In this document: positions 49,401-59,500 of the stretch, one piece after another
Numbering within the stretch: position 1 is the first letter of the stretch
Layout: every line of letters begins with the position of its first letter
DNA from: Lycium barbarum
Lineage: Eukaryota; Streptophyta; Magnoliopsida; Solanales; Solanaceae
Assembly: GCF_019175385.1 (NCBI RefSeq)
Contig: NC_083348.1
Location: 46,894,950 to 46,958,949, forward strand
Direction: 5' to 3'
Length of the DNA stretch: 64,000 nucleotides
Position numbers and translations under genes: made by a program
The notes under the pieces: model-generated
The model's input: only the letters and a program-made list of their open reading frames with translations
Told to the model about the DNA's origin: nothing
The model's database searches: none

Positions 49401-49629
49401 TGGAGTCAGTTCGAGTGACTATTAGTGGTATTCAAGGATGGTACATTCATTCTGGGTCGAAATTGTTCGAGTTAAGCTTGTTGGGCTATGTTTATCTTTC
49501 CAAATGGATCTCTGGGTTTCCAGTAAAACACCTGTAAGGATTTGATGAGTTTCGGTTCGAATGTGATGTATGAAAGGTTTACTGAGCTTTATCTGGGCTT
49601 ATAAGTGAATTTGAGGATATTGTTACTAA
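46407..49629 (+). other. Non-coding internal region after LTR I (left part)
   Basis: The leader (GTGTCTAGTAGAGTCTTGTGG, split here as GTGTCTAGTAG and AGTCTTG) resembles that of the other elements. After about 46600 I find no gag, protease or RT similarity on either strand; openings such as 48317-48589 have no recognisable domain and no homologous frame elsewhere. The region continues on the far side of H at 61465. It looks like the replaced, pol-less interior of another non-autonomous element, or a very old gag-pol beyond recognition. Confidence 0.65.
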
Positions 49630-50367
49630 GAACATGTCACACCCCAACCTTAGTGAGGCGTGATTGGCACCCGGCACCTTACAGAAACCGAGCGAACCAA
49701 CTGATAACTCGCATCCTCTATGTCTCAAATGGCAAAACAAGGCCAAGAAGGCCAACTATTAATATAAAACCATGCATAAGTATATACGTAATGGGCCTGC
49801 GGCGTCCACATATCCACTACAAGACATAACTGAGCTGTACACAGGAATCTATCTGCAAAGCCTTATGAACATGACTGAAGTACACAAGTCGGGACAGGGC
49901 CCCCGACATACCCTCTTGTCACAAAAAACATATACAACTCAGCCTCGACAATGCTCCAGGAAGATATGGAGCCCACCAATCAAAACTGGTACCTGAAAGT
50001 AGCCTACTGCGAAAGATCCTCGTCTCATCTACTTGCACCTGTGGGCATGAACGCAGCGTCCACAAGAAGGGACGTCAGTACTGTTATGTCCCGTGTTTTC
50101 GTGTAATTGGAAATTGAGAAATAATTTCGACTTGTGTGTTATAAGGACATAACTTGATTTTGGTGAATATGGCTATGTTGGTTATGGAATTCTTAATGTT
50201 GAGACATTGGGGAAGGCCGAGTGTAAATTTAGAATTTCGGAAATTAGTTTCGGGAATTACAAAACGGGACGTTTAGTGGATTGGGCCAAGAAAAATGCAA
50301 CACAAAAATTGAGGCCCAAATCATTGAAGTGGCCGGCCAAGAGGCAAGCCCAAGCCCACTTTTAAAG

Positions 50368-50410
50368 AGTCATGTGCTATGCACATGACTCCTATTTGGA
50401 TATATATCAT
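50368..50410 (+). promoter_or_regulatory. Inverted repeat and TATA-like box of F LTR
   Basis: AGTCATGTGC-TAT-GCACATGACT (50368-50390) is a perfect inverted repeat with 10-bp arms, followed by GGATATATATCATG (50399-50410). The core CATGTG/CACATG resembles an E-box/G-box half. Position near the expected transcription start makes it a promoter candidate; factor binding is inference. Confidence 0.7.
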
Positions 50411-50635
50411 GCTAACCTTAGTAGATATCAAGAACAAATCACAAAAATTCTAGAACACCCAAAAAAAGGCATTCGGCCGTGTAGAAAATAGGGGAAAAAG
50501 AAATAATTCCCAAGCCTTGTGTTTGATCCAAAAATCTTGATTTTCACATAGTTGTAAAGTACTCAAGACGCTCTCCGACGTGATACAAGTAGTTTGGAGA
50601 AAGAGCGACGTTTGCGACAAGTCGGAAATTCAAGA

Positions 50636-50646
50636 AAAAGGTAAGA
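50636..50646 (+). promoter_or_regulatory. Leader splice-donor-like site of F
   Basis: AAAAG|GTAAGA at 50640/50641, about 240 nt after the TATA-like box. The same position has a strong donor consensus in A, B, E and G and a weaker one in C and D. Confidence 0.6.
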
Positions 50647-51409
50647 TTTTTATGTTTTAATGTTATGAAATGGATGTATATGTGTTAGTGATTGGATTAG
50701 TGTGAAGATTGTGGGATGAAGTTGTGTTTGTGCATGGTGTGTGTGTGGAAAAAAGGGTGTGTTTGGCCGTGAGTTCCATGTGGTGCAAGCCATAAGAATT
50801 TTATCTTGTTTAGTTTGAATAATGTGTTGTTGTGATCTTTATGTCGTAAAGGATCGATTAAAGAATTGAGTTGGTGCTAGAAAATAATTTCGGACGTTAT
50901 CGGAAAGCGTATACCTTTGGTATATTTGTGTATATCATAGTATATTTATGACACTAAAGACCTTAAATAAGATTTATGGTTGATGATAACGAATTTGGAA
51001 TGAAACGACGCAAGTTAGAACGTTCGTCGTAACTTTTGGTGTTTTGAATGAAAATTGGAAAGTAGTGAACTTTGGGGATGTTTGTATGTGATTTGGAACT
51101 TGTATGTAGTGTGTTTGAATAATTGGGAATGAGTGAATGAATGGACTAATGTGGAAATAGATTTGGAATTTTGAAGTTGAGTCAAGAATTTGCCAACTTA
51201 TGTATTAAAGTGAAATTTTGAAGTTAATGTAGTATGATTGTGGTTTGTATGGTTTTATGATGTTTGGGCTGTTGTTGTCATTGTATTTTGAGCCGAGCTA
51301 AGTCTCGGGGGTGTTAGATTTATAGGGGAAGTGCTGCCGAAATTTCGGTAGCCAAATATAGCCCAAAGACTAAAATGTTAATTCTCATGAATAGTAACTG
51401 GTAAAAGTG

Positions 51410-51480
51410 ACCATTTGCAGTTTCTGGACGAAATGGGAATTGCGATTTGAGGAGCGTAAGGCGCCAACCAGGTATGTAAA
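51410..51480 (+). other. Mini-exon-like block in F LTR
   Basis: ATTTGCAG ends at 51420 and AG|GTATGTAAAG starts at 51471/51472, enclosing a 51-nt block (51421-51471). B, E and G have the same arrangement (for E, TTGTAG then about 50 nt, then AAG|GTATGTAAG), and A, C, D and H keep the GTATGT donor. Whether the block is used as an exon can only be tested with RNA data. Confidence 0.55.
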
Positions 51481-52503
51481 GCCTACCTATCATTCTTTTG
51501 GCATGTCCTAGACATACTAGGTTAAGATCGGCCCCTCGGGAATAACCCTGCTCTTGGAAATCGAAGTTCAAGTTCGAGCACTATTCATTCAGCGCGATTG
51601 AACCCTTTTTGTCGCATTTGGTTAAAAGAATGTTCGTACCTCCATAACTTGTGCTGTTGTGTCCGAAACTCCTCGAAACTTCCGTAGATGGCTCTATGGA
51701 GCCGAAAGTCTGTGATTTGTGTCCGCCGCCTCAATTTGACCCGAGGTGGGCCCGCGAGCCCCGAGGCTCCCCTTATTCGGTTTGTTTGGTCCGTTTGTGT
51801 CCGTTATAATCTGCGACTGTCTGCTTATGACCCAAGGATGTGTTTGAAACTTCTTATGCCATTAACGTACGTTCTGTACTTTGAATGATGTGAGATTTTC
51901 GGAAAGCGACTTATGAACAGTTTTTCTTGCGAATTTGACAGTTTGGAACTTCGTAACTTTTATACGCATACTTTGATCAATCGGATTCCTACTCCGAGCC
52001 TTCTGGCGTCAGTTTATACCTACATGTAAACTACATGTTGAGTCCGACAAATTATTTTTTGATATGCATATGGTTTCTGCACTACTCTGTTCGTGTTGTC
52101 TGCTATGACTTCGTTCGTCGGTACCCGGGCCGACTTTGTGATCGTGCGCGCTATAATATATTCGGGAGTTATGATGTGTTACGGTTTCCGAGGCCTCGCC
52201 ATAGGGCCGGTTACCGTTTATGGAGTTATGATGTGATATGGCATTTGATATGTTCTGATGATATGATGTGTGTGTGATATGATGTGTCTGGAGACTGTAC
52301 GGAGATTTGAAACCTTCTGGAGTTATGATGTGTTGTGGCACCAGCGTCGGGGGGGTGACCACGTTCCTAAACCCTATCCATGATTTGATTTGCATACGTA
52401 CGTTTGCCTTCCGCACAGGTTTGCTTTGTTACGTTGACGTTGTGTTTGTTCTTTCTGACTCCAGCTGTGTTTGTGATTTCTGTACCTTCTGCTTTACATA
52501 CTC

Positions 52504-52540
52504 AGTACTTCTCCCGTACTGACCCCCGTTTCTTCGGGGG
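52504..52540 (+). promoter_or_regulatory. Double hairpin AGTAC/GTACT and CCCCC/GGGGG in F LTR
   Basis: AGTAC (52504-52508) pairs with GTACT (52516-52520), then CCCCC (52523-52527) pairs with GGGGG (52536-52540). Immediately downstream is TTTCATGCCCGCAG, an acceptor-like string kept in most families. Confidence 0.75.
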
Positions 52541-52702
52541 CTGTGTTTCATGCCCGCAGGTACAGAAGCTCGTTTGGGTGGTCCTCCAGTTTAGGCTACT
52601 CATTCTGCTGTGTTGGAGAGCTCCCCTTGATCCGGAGCCTACTTTTGGTACATATCTTCTGTTGTATGTGTGTGTTCGGTACATTTGTGGATGTGTGGGT
52701 AC

Positions 52703-52721
52703 GGCGGGGCCCTGTCCCGTC
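52703..52721 (+). promoter_or_regulatory. Hairpin GGCGGG/CCCGTC with CCTGT loop in F LTR
   Basis: GGCGGG-GCCCTGT-CCCGTC. Homologous positions in A, C, D and H have different but still complementary arms around the same CCTGT. Confidence 0.75.
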
Positions 52722-53148
52722 ATATGTTCATATGTTCTGCTTTGTTTAGATGCCTGTAGTCAGATTTGTGGGTCGTGGGTCCGGTGTGTTTGCATGTGAG
52801 TCTGTTTTGCATTCTTAAGCGGCCCGTACGCTGCTATGGCCAAGTCGGCCTCTGAGTTTGTATGTATGTGTATGTACTTGGGGTCGATGTGCATTCCGCC
52901 ACCCTTCTGATGTGTGTGTGTGAAATTTGGCGATGTATATTCCGCCTCCTTTCGGATTTGTGGTTTGTCTGATCTGTACGGGCGACTGCTTAGGATAAGT
53001 GTTCGGTAGATATCTGATTACGATGTTGAGTTCGAATAACGTACGTTGAGTTTGGACGAGGCTGATTACGATGGTTTGGGTGTGAGTTCGTTTGGGGTGT
53101 CCCAGAAGGGCACCAGTCGCGGCCCACGGGGCTGGGTCGTGACAAAAG

Positions 53149-53160
53149 TGGTATCAGAGC
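53149..53160 (+). promoter_or_regulatory. Primer binding site of element F
   Basis: A perfect TGGTATCAGAGC four bases after the LTR end. Confidence 0.94.
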
Positions 53161-53354
53161 GGTTTGTCCTCGGAATGTCTACAGGCCGTGTCTAGTAGAG
53201 TCTTGTTTATCGATGTGTTGTGCACCACATCTATAAATAAGGAGCTACAGGACATCTAGGATGTTGTGTTGCCCTTTCTTTGGAATCTTAGATCGTGCGA
53301 TAGAGCTGTGTTAATAGGGTCATTCTGATCTGACCCGTTGTTGTGTTTGCAGTG

Positions 53355-54827
53355 ATGCCTCCGAAGAAGGCAACGGCGGCCCAGAAGGGCAAGGCGAAGA
53401 TGGGAGAGACCAGTCAGGCACAACGGGCTACTCGGGCTCGTGTTTATGATTTGCCTGAGGTTACACCTCATTCTGAGGGGTCTGCTACACCCCCATTAAT
53501 ACAGCCTGGAGCGGGACCTTCAGCAGCTCCAGAGGTCCGTGTACCCGCTCCTGAGACTCCAGCTCCTCAGCCAGGGGCGGAGAATAGGACCCTAAGGGAG
53601 GCTGTACAGTTGCTGACCACGATTGTAGCCGGACAGGCTCGCAGGCGCGGGCGGAGGGACGATGATGATGAGGACAGACGGGAAAGCCTGAGAGTTCGGG
53701 AGTTCTTGTTATGCGGCCCTCCAGAGTTTTTCGGGTCTAAGCCCGACGAGGACCCCCATGACTTCATTCGGGGGATGCGGCGTGCATTAGACTTGGTCAG
53801 GGCGTCAGAGACCGAGTCGGTTGAGCTAGCTTCGCATAGACTTCGGGATGTTGCCGCGCATTGGTATGAGACTTGGGAGCTATCCCGGGGTGAGGGTGCT
53901 CCTCCAGCTATGTGGGATCAGTTTGTGACTGCTTTCACCCGCCACTTTCTGCCCCCAGAGTTACGACGGGAGCGAGCTGATCGGTTTTTGCATCTGCAGC
54001 AGAGGGGTCGGAGCGTCCGTGAATATAATTTGGAGTTTGATTCCCTGGCCCGGTATGCCCCTGCCGTGGTGGCAGATATGACAGATCGGATGCATAGGTA
54101 TGTTATGGGGCTGGATCGTTACTTGATTGACGGGTGTATGGCGGTATCATTGCAGACAGATATGGACATTGCCCGTCTACAGGCCTACGCCCAGGGGATG
54201 GAGAACCGGCACCGAGCAGATCGGCCCAGCCGAGAGTATAATGGGAGACGGCCCAAGAGGGCCAGATTAGCGGGGTATCCTGGAGATTCACGGGGCGGGC
54301 AGCCGCAGTATCAGTCCAGCGGGTACTTTCCTCCGTCAGGCCGGGACACACAGTCTGTTGGTAATAGGTTTGATGGAGCAGGACCGTCCAGGGCAGACCA
54401 GAGTTCCAGAGCCCCAGGTCCTCAGGCGAGCAGGGGTCCCAGTCAGTTTAGGCCACCCATACCCCAGTGTTCGTATTGTGGAAGATCGCACCCAGGTGAG
54501 TGCTTCAGGGCCACAGGGGCCTGTTTTGCTTGCGGCCGCCAGGGCCATATCATGCGGGATTGTCCGTGGGCAGGCGGTTCCGGTAGCGCAGCACCGCCGA
54601 TGAGATCTGTTGCGGGTTCGTCATCTACCCCTTCGGCCACGCGCTCTACGGGGCGAGGTATGCCAGCACCAGCGGGCCGCGGTAGAGGCCGTGGTGGGGG
54701 TTCAGATTCTAGCGGTCCCTCGAACCGCATCTATGCTTTGACCGGTCGTCGGGACCCAGAGGCACCCCCAGACACAGACCCAGGTATACTACTAACCTTT
54801 TTGTTTAATGAATATGTGCAATGGTAG
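53355..54827 (+). CDS. gag: Gag polyprotein of element F (intact, 490 residues)
   Basis: Gag packages element RNA in a virus-like particle. I place the start at ATG 53355 (MPPKKATAAQKGKAKM), two bases after an acceptor-like TTTGCAG; the upstream in-frame GTG is unlikely. Residues 1-80 are Ala/Pro-rich, 100-112 are Arg/Asp-rich, and the retrotransposon gag capsid domain spans about 125-265 with GSKPDEDPHDFIRGM, HWYETWELSRGEGAPP and FLPPELRRERADRFL. A basic, Gly/Ser/Gln-rich tail leads to a CSYC-type half knuckle (about 372) and a full zinc knuckle CFACGRQGHIMRDC (about 390-403), then an Arg/Gly-rich end. The last readable homology is DTDPGILL, the start of protease; ten codons later the frame stops. 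It has no internal stop or shift, so it may still be expressed. Confidence 0.94.
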   Translation: MPPKKATAAQKGKAKMGETSQAQRATRARVYDLPEVTPHSEGSATPPLIQPGAGPSAAPEVRVPAPETPAPQPGAENRTLREAVQLLTTIVAGQARRRGRRDDDDEDRRESLRVREFLLCGPPEFFGSKPDEDPHDFIRGMRRALDLVRASETESVELASHRLRDVAAHWYETWELSRGEGAPPAMWDQFVTAFTRHFLPPELRRERADRFLHLQQRGRSVREYNLEFDSLARYAPAVVADMTDRMHRYVMGLDRYLIDGCMAVSLQTDMDIARLQAYAQGMENRHRADRPSREYNGRRPKRARLAGYPGDSRGGQPQYQSSGYFPPSGRDTQSVGNRFDGAGPSRADQSSRAPGPQASRGPSQFRPPIPQCSYCGRSHPGECFRATGACFACGRQGHIMRDCPWAGGSGSAAPPMRSVAGSSSTPSATRSTGRGMPAPAGRGRGRGGGSDSSGPSNRIYALTGRRDPEAPPDTDPGILLTFLFNEYVQW

Positions 54828-55097
54828 GTTTGTACCTCAGTATTATGCGATGTTCTTTTTTGTGTGTGTCAGTAAAGGTAGGGTAAGAATCTGAATTAAT
54901 GAAAATATCCGAGGCAGTTATCTGTACATGTGGGAGGAAAATATATGGGATTTGGAAGGCTAGAACGATAGACCACACAGCCAGAAAAGCAAACGACCTC
55001 TTTGGGTCAGAGTGGGACCCGCTACGAAAAATTTCCGAAAAAATTGCTAAGACCCCGTTTGGCCTAAAATTACGTGACAAAGGTCGTGCGGGGCAAT

Positions 55098-55217
55098 TGG
55101 CGAAATTATATCAGCCCTAACGCGTCAAAATGTGTAAAAGTTTCAGGGTTAAGCGTGCTCAAGCCAGAGCAATTCTGGGATGGGTGACCCCCTGGGAAGT
55201 AACGCAAAATTTTGCAC
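55098..55217 (+). pseudogene. 5S rRNA-derived segment in element F
   Basis: From TCAGCC (55111) to GGGAAGT (55200) the segment aligns gaplessly over 90 positions with plant 5S rRNA from memory, about 61 identities. GGTTAAGCGTGCT and GGATGGGTGACC plus CCTGGGAAGT (the internal promoter regions) are nearly complete, and TTTTGCAC after it resembles the 5S 3' end. Bases in the middle (55121-55145) are strongly changed. It shares with the E copy the leading T, GGTT for AGTT, GCTC for GCTT, GAGC for GAGT and ACCCC for ACCTC, so both descend from one altered 5S copy. Confidence 0.88.
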
Positions 55218-55679
55218 AAGTGTAAGTATGATTAAGGTAAATGAAAACTTGGGGTAACCAAAGGCAAATAGGATGTGTGTGAAGTAATTAGTGCCCTTTC
55301 GAGAGTCGCGTGGAACGAGGCGGACTAAACGGGCAAAAAGAAAAAGGGTATAACACTGCTTGGGAAGTTGAATGAACTTGAATAACAGCCAGAGATTTTC
55401 TCCAGTAAGGTCCGAATAAGTGTGTATGTGTACGTGTATGTGTATGTGTGTGTATGATTTTCATTCAGTGCCAGGTGGGTTGAGAGCCCAGCCCCGGAAA
55501 CTGATGTTGTGATAAATAAAAGATAAGCAGTGTGAGTGATTGGAATCCTTGAAGGAGTTGGTACGTAAGACGCAAAGTAAATTGTGTGACGACTTGGTGA
55601 GTGAGTTTGCAAATAAAGGGAATTATCATGAATTATTGAAGCCCTAATAGGAATGATTTGATCCTAAATTGACATCCTA

Positions 55680-56200
55680 TCTGTGGCGCTTTTGCATTTC
55701 CGAGTCTGATAAGGCTCTGCCTAGTACGCCTCTATATTTCTGAGTTCGACTATGTTCCCGTCCGATGAACCTTTTGTGCGTTTGATTCTGAATCCGTTCC
55801 TGTCTGGCGCACCTCTGTGGGTCTGAATCTGGATATAAATCCGTCTGATATGCTTCGGTGCGTTTGATTTTGACCGCGTGTGTGTTTGATACACTTCGGT
55901 TTGACTGGTCACAACTTTGTATGAAACAATCCTGTATATTTGATTCTGATTTCGGATCCGTTCGATATGAGTCCATACGTTTGACTTCAATTGTGAATCT
56001 GTCTGGTGTATCTTCGTGTGTTAATTCTGCTTACAAATTCGTCCGATACGCCTTTGTACGTCTAACTCCGAGCCCAGATTTGTTTGACACATTTCAGTCT
56101 GTCTGATATACTTCTATACCTTTGATGTTGACTATGAATCTGTTCGATATGCTTATGTGCGTCCGGCTTTAGTTCTGAATCTGTTTGGCATGAAGTGTCT
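55680..56200 (+). repeat. Degenerate tandem repeat in F interior
   Basis: Units of roughly 45-55 bp contain variants of GTTTGATTCTGA, AATCCGTTCGATATG and CTTCGGTGCG. At least nine diverged units are visible. They resemble the TTCCGTCCGATA units of E's LTR, which suggests exchange of repeat material between the families (inference). Confidence 0.7.
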
Positions 56201-56475
56201 GATATGAAGTAAAGTGAGATTACGACGATGCGGTAAGGAAACTCAGGAGTGTGACAAGAAAATGATATTGACTATGATGTCTGGAAAGCGTTCGTCCATT
56301 ACAAGAATATAGCGTGTGGACCGGTAATCACGTGGGGTATGAGAAAGTGTATTTGAGTCAGTGACGTGAAAATTTGCCCCCTAATGTTGGTAAAGGAGCC
56401 ATGTCGGAAAGATCAATAAAGGACAACTATCAAGAGAACCCTCCCGGAGTAGTACGACACCCATGAGGTCGATTC

Positions 56476-56511
56476 AACATTCAAGGACGAATGTTCTTAA
56501 GGGGGGGAGAA
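56476..56511 (+). promoter_or_regulatory. Pre-PPT hairpin and polypurine tract of element F
   Basis: AACATTC-AAGGAC-GAATGTT (56476-56495) is followed by AAGGGGGGGAGAA (56499-56511), directly before the 3' LTR. Confidence 0.93.
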
Positions 56512-59500
56512 TGTTATGTCCCGTGTTTTCGTGTAATTGGAAATTGAGAAATAATTTCGACTTGTGTGTTATAAGGACATAACTTGATTTTGGTGAATAT
56601 GGCTATGTTGGTTATGGAATTCTTAATGTTGAGACATTGGGGAAGGCCGAGTGTAAATTTAGAATTTCAGAAATTAGTTTCGGGAATTACAAAACGGGAC
56701 GTTTAGTGGATTGGGCCAAGAAAAATGCAACACAAAAATTGAGGCCCAAATCATTGAAGTGGCCGGCCAAGAGGCAAGCCCAAGCCCACTTTTAAAGAGT
56801 CATGTGCTATGCACATGACTCCTATTTGGATATATATCATGCTAACCTTAGTAGATATCAAGAACAAATCACAAAAATTCTAGAACACCCAAAAAAAGGC
56901 ATTCGGCCGTGTAGAAAATAGGGGAAAAAGAAATAATTCCCAAGCCTTGTGTTTGATCCAAAAATCTTGATTTTCACATAGTTGTAAAGTACTCAAGACG
57001 CTCTCCGACGTGATACAAGTAGTTTGGAGAAAGAGCGACGTTTGCGACAAGTCGGAAATTCAAGAAAAAGGTAAGATTTTTATGTTTTAATGTTATGAAA
57101 TGGATGTATATGTGTTAGTGATTGGATTAGTGTGAAGATTGTGGGATGAAGTTGTGTTTGTGCATGGTGTGTGTGTGGAAAAAAGGGTGTGTTTGGCCGT
57201 GAGTTCCATGTGGTGCAAGCCATAAGAATTTTATCTTGTTTAGTTTGAATAATGTGTTGTTGTGATCTTTATGTCGTAAAGGATCGATTAAAGAATTGAG
57301 TTGGTGCTAGAAAATAATTTCGGACGTTATCGGAAAGCGTATACCTTTGGTATATTTGTGTATATCATAGTATATTTATGACACTAAAGACCTTAAATAA
57401 GATTTATGGTTGATGATAACGAATTTGGAATGAAACGACGCAAGTTAGAACGTTCGTCGTAACTTTTGGTGTTTTGAATGAAAATTGGAAAGTAGTGAAC
57501 TTTGGGGATGTTTGTATGTGATTTGGAACTTGTATGTAGTGTGTTTGAATAATTGGGAATGAGTGAATGAATGGACTAATGTGGAAATAGATTTGGAATT
57601 TTGAAGTTGAGTCAAGAATTTGCCAACTTATGTATTAAAGTGAAATTTTGAAGTTAATGTAGTATGATTGTGGTTTGTATGGTTTTATGATGTTTGGGCT
57701 GTTGTTGTCATTGTATTTTGAGCCGAGCTAAGTCTCGGGGGTGTTAGATTTATAGGGGAAGTGCTGCCGAAATTTCGGTAGCCAAATATAGCCCAAAGAC
57801 TAAAATGTTAATTCTCATGAATAGTAACTGGTAAAAGTGACCATTTGCAGTTTCTGGACGAAACGGGAATTGCGATTTGAGGAGCGTAAGGCGCCAACCA
57901 GGTATGTAAAGCCTACCTATCATTCTTTTGGCATGTCCTAGACATACTAGGTTAAGATCGGCCCCTCGGGAATAACCCTGCTCTTGGAAATCGAAGTTGA
58001 AGTTCGAGCACTATTCATTCAGCGCGATTGAACCTTTTTTGTCGCATTTGGTTAAAAGAATGTTCGTACCTCCATAACTTGTGTTGTTGTGTCCGAAACT
58101 CCTCGAAACTTCCGTAGATGGCTCTATGGAGCCGAAAGTCTGTGATTTGTGTCCGCCGCCTCAATTTGACCCGAGGTGGGCCCGCGAGCCCCGAGGCTCC
58201 CCTTATTCGGTTTGTTTGGTCCGTTTGTGTCCGTTATAATCTGCGACTGTCTGCTTATGACCCAAGGATGTGTTTGAAACTTCTTATGCCATTAACGTAC
58301 GTTCTGTACTTTGAATGATGTGAGATTTTCGGAAAGCGACTTCTAAACAGTTTTTCTTGCGAATTTGACAGTTTGGAACTTCGTAACTTTTATACGCATA
58401 CTTTGATCAATCTGATTCCTACTCCGAGCCTTCTGGCGTCAGTTTATACCTACATGTAAACTACATGTTGAGTCCGACAAATTATTTTTTGATATGCATA
58501 TGGTTTCTGCACTACTCTGTTCGTGCTGTCTGCTATGACTTCGTTCGTCGGTACCCGGGCCGACTTTGTGATCGTGCGCGCTATAATATATTCGGGAGTT
58601 ATGATGTGTTACGGTTTCCGAGGCCTCGCCATAGGGCCGGTTACCGTTTATGGAGTTATGATGTGATATGGCATTTGATATGTTCTGATGATATGATGTG
58701 TGTGTGATATGATGTGTCTGGAGACTGTACGGAGATTTGAAACCTTCTGGAGTTGTGATGTGTTGTGGCACCAGCGTCGGGGGGGTGACCACGTTCCTAA
58801 ACCCTATCCATGATTTGATTTGCATACGTACGTTTGCCTTCCGCACAGGTTTGCTTTGTTACGTTGACGTTGTGTTTGTTCTTTCTGACTCCAGCTGTGT
58901 TTGTGATTTCTGTACCTTCTGCTTTACATACTCAGTACTTCTCCCGTACTGACCCCCGTTTCTTCGGGGGCTGTGTTTCATGCCCGCAGGTACAGAAGCT
59001 CGTTTGGGTGGTCCTCCAGTTTAGGCTACTCATTCTGCTGTGTTGGAGAGCTCCCCTTGATCCGGAGCCTACTTTTGGTACATATCTTCTGTTGTATGTG
59101 TGTGTTCGGTACGTTTGTGGATGTGTGGGTACGGCGGGGCCCTGTCCCGTCATATGTTCATATGTTCTGCTTTGTTTAGAGGCCTGTAGTCAGATTTGTG
59201 GGTCGTGGGTCCGGTGTGTTTGCATGTGAGTCTGTTTTGCATTCTTAAGCGGCCCGTACGCTGCTATGGCCAAGTCGGCCTCTGAGTTTGTATGTATGTG
59301 TATGTACTTGGGGGCGATGTGCATTCCGCCACCCTTCTGATGTGTGTGTGTGAAATTTGGCGATGTATATTCCGCCTCCTTTCTGATTTGTGATTTGTCT
59401 GATCTGTACGGGCGACTGCTTAGGATAAGTGTTCGGTAGATATCTGATTACGATGTTGAGTTCGAATAACGTACGTTGAGTTTGGACGAGGCTGATTACG

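Larger units (their letters stand above)
50082..53144 (+). repeat. 5' LTR of element F (3063 bp)
   Basis: It starts TGTTATGTCCCG and ends GGGTCGTGACA. It holds the whole set of signals discussed under findings: promoter inverted repeat (50368-50390), donor (50640/50641), CTGCCGAAATTTCGGTAG (51334-51351), mini-exon-like block (51421-51471), hairpins (52504-52540 and 52703-52721). Because F is young, this copy is the best reference for the intact signals. Confidence 0.95.
54828..56475 (+). other. Non-coding post-gag interior of element F
   Basis: It has no RT, RNase H, integrase or chromodomain similarity on either strand. It includes the 5S-like segment (55098), a GT-rich run (55416-55455), a degenerate tandem repeat (55680-56200) and about 270 bp of anonymous sequence before the hairpin. 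The change from gag homology to unrelated sequence lies near 54790. Confidence 0.85.

Noticed and set aside
52009..52416. 135-codon minus-strand frame in F's LTRs (also 58439-58846)
   Set aside because: It is kept in both LTRs only because they are nearly identical. It has no domain and it overlaps the LTR region before the hairpins.
53567..54730. Long openings in the other frames and on the minus strand across F's gag
   Set aside because: They are shadows of the GC-richer gag reading frame.
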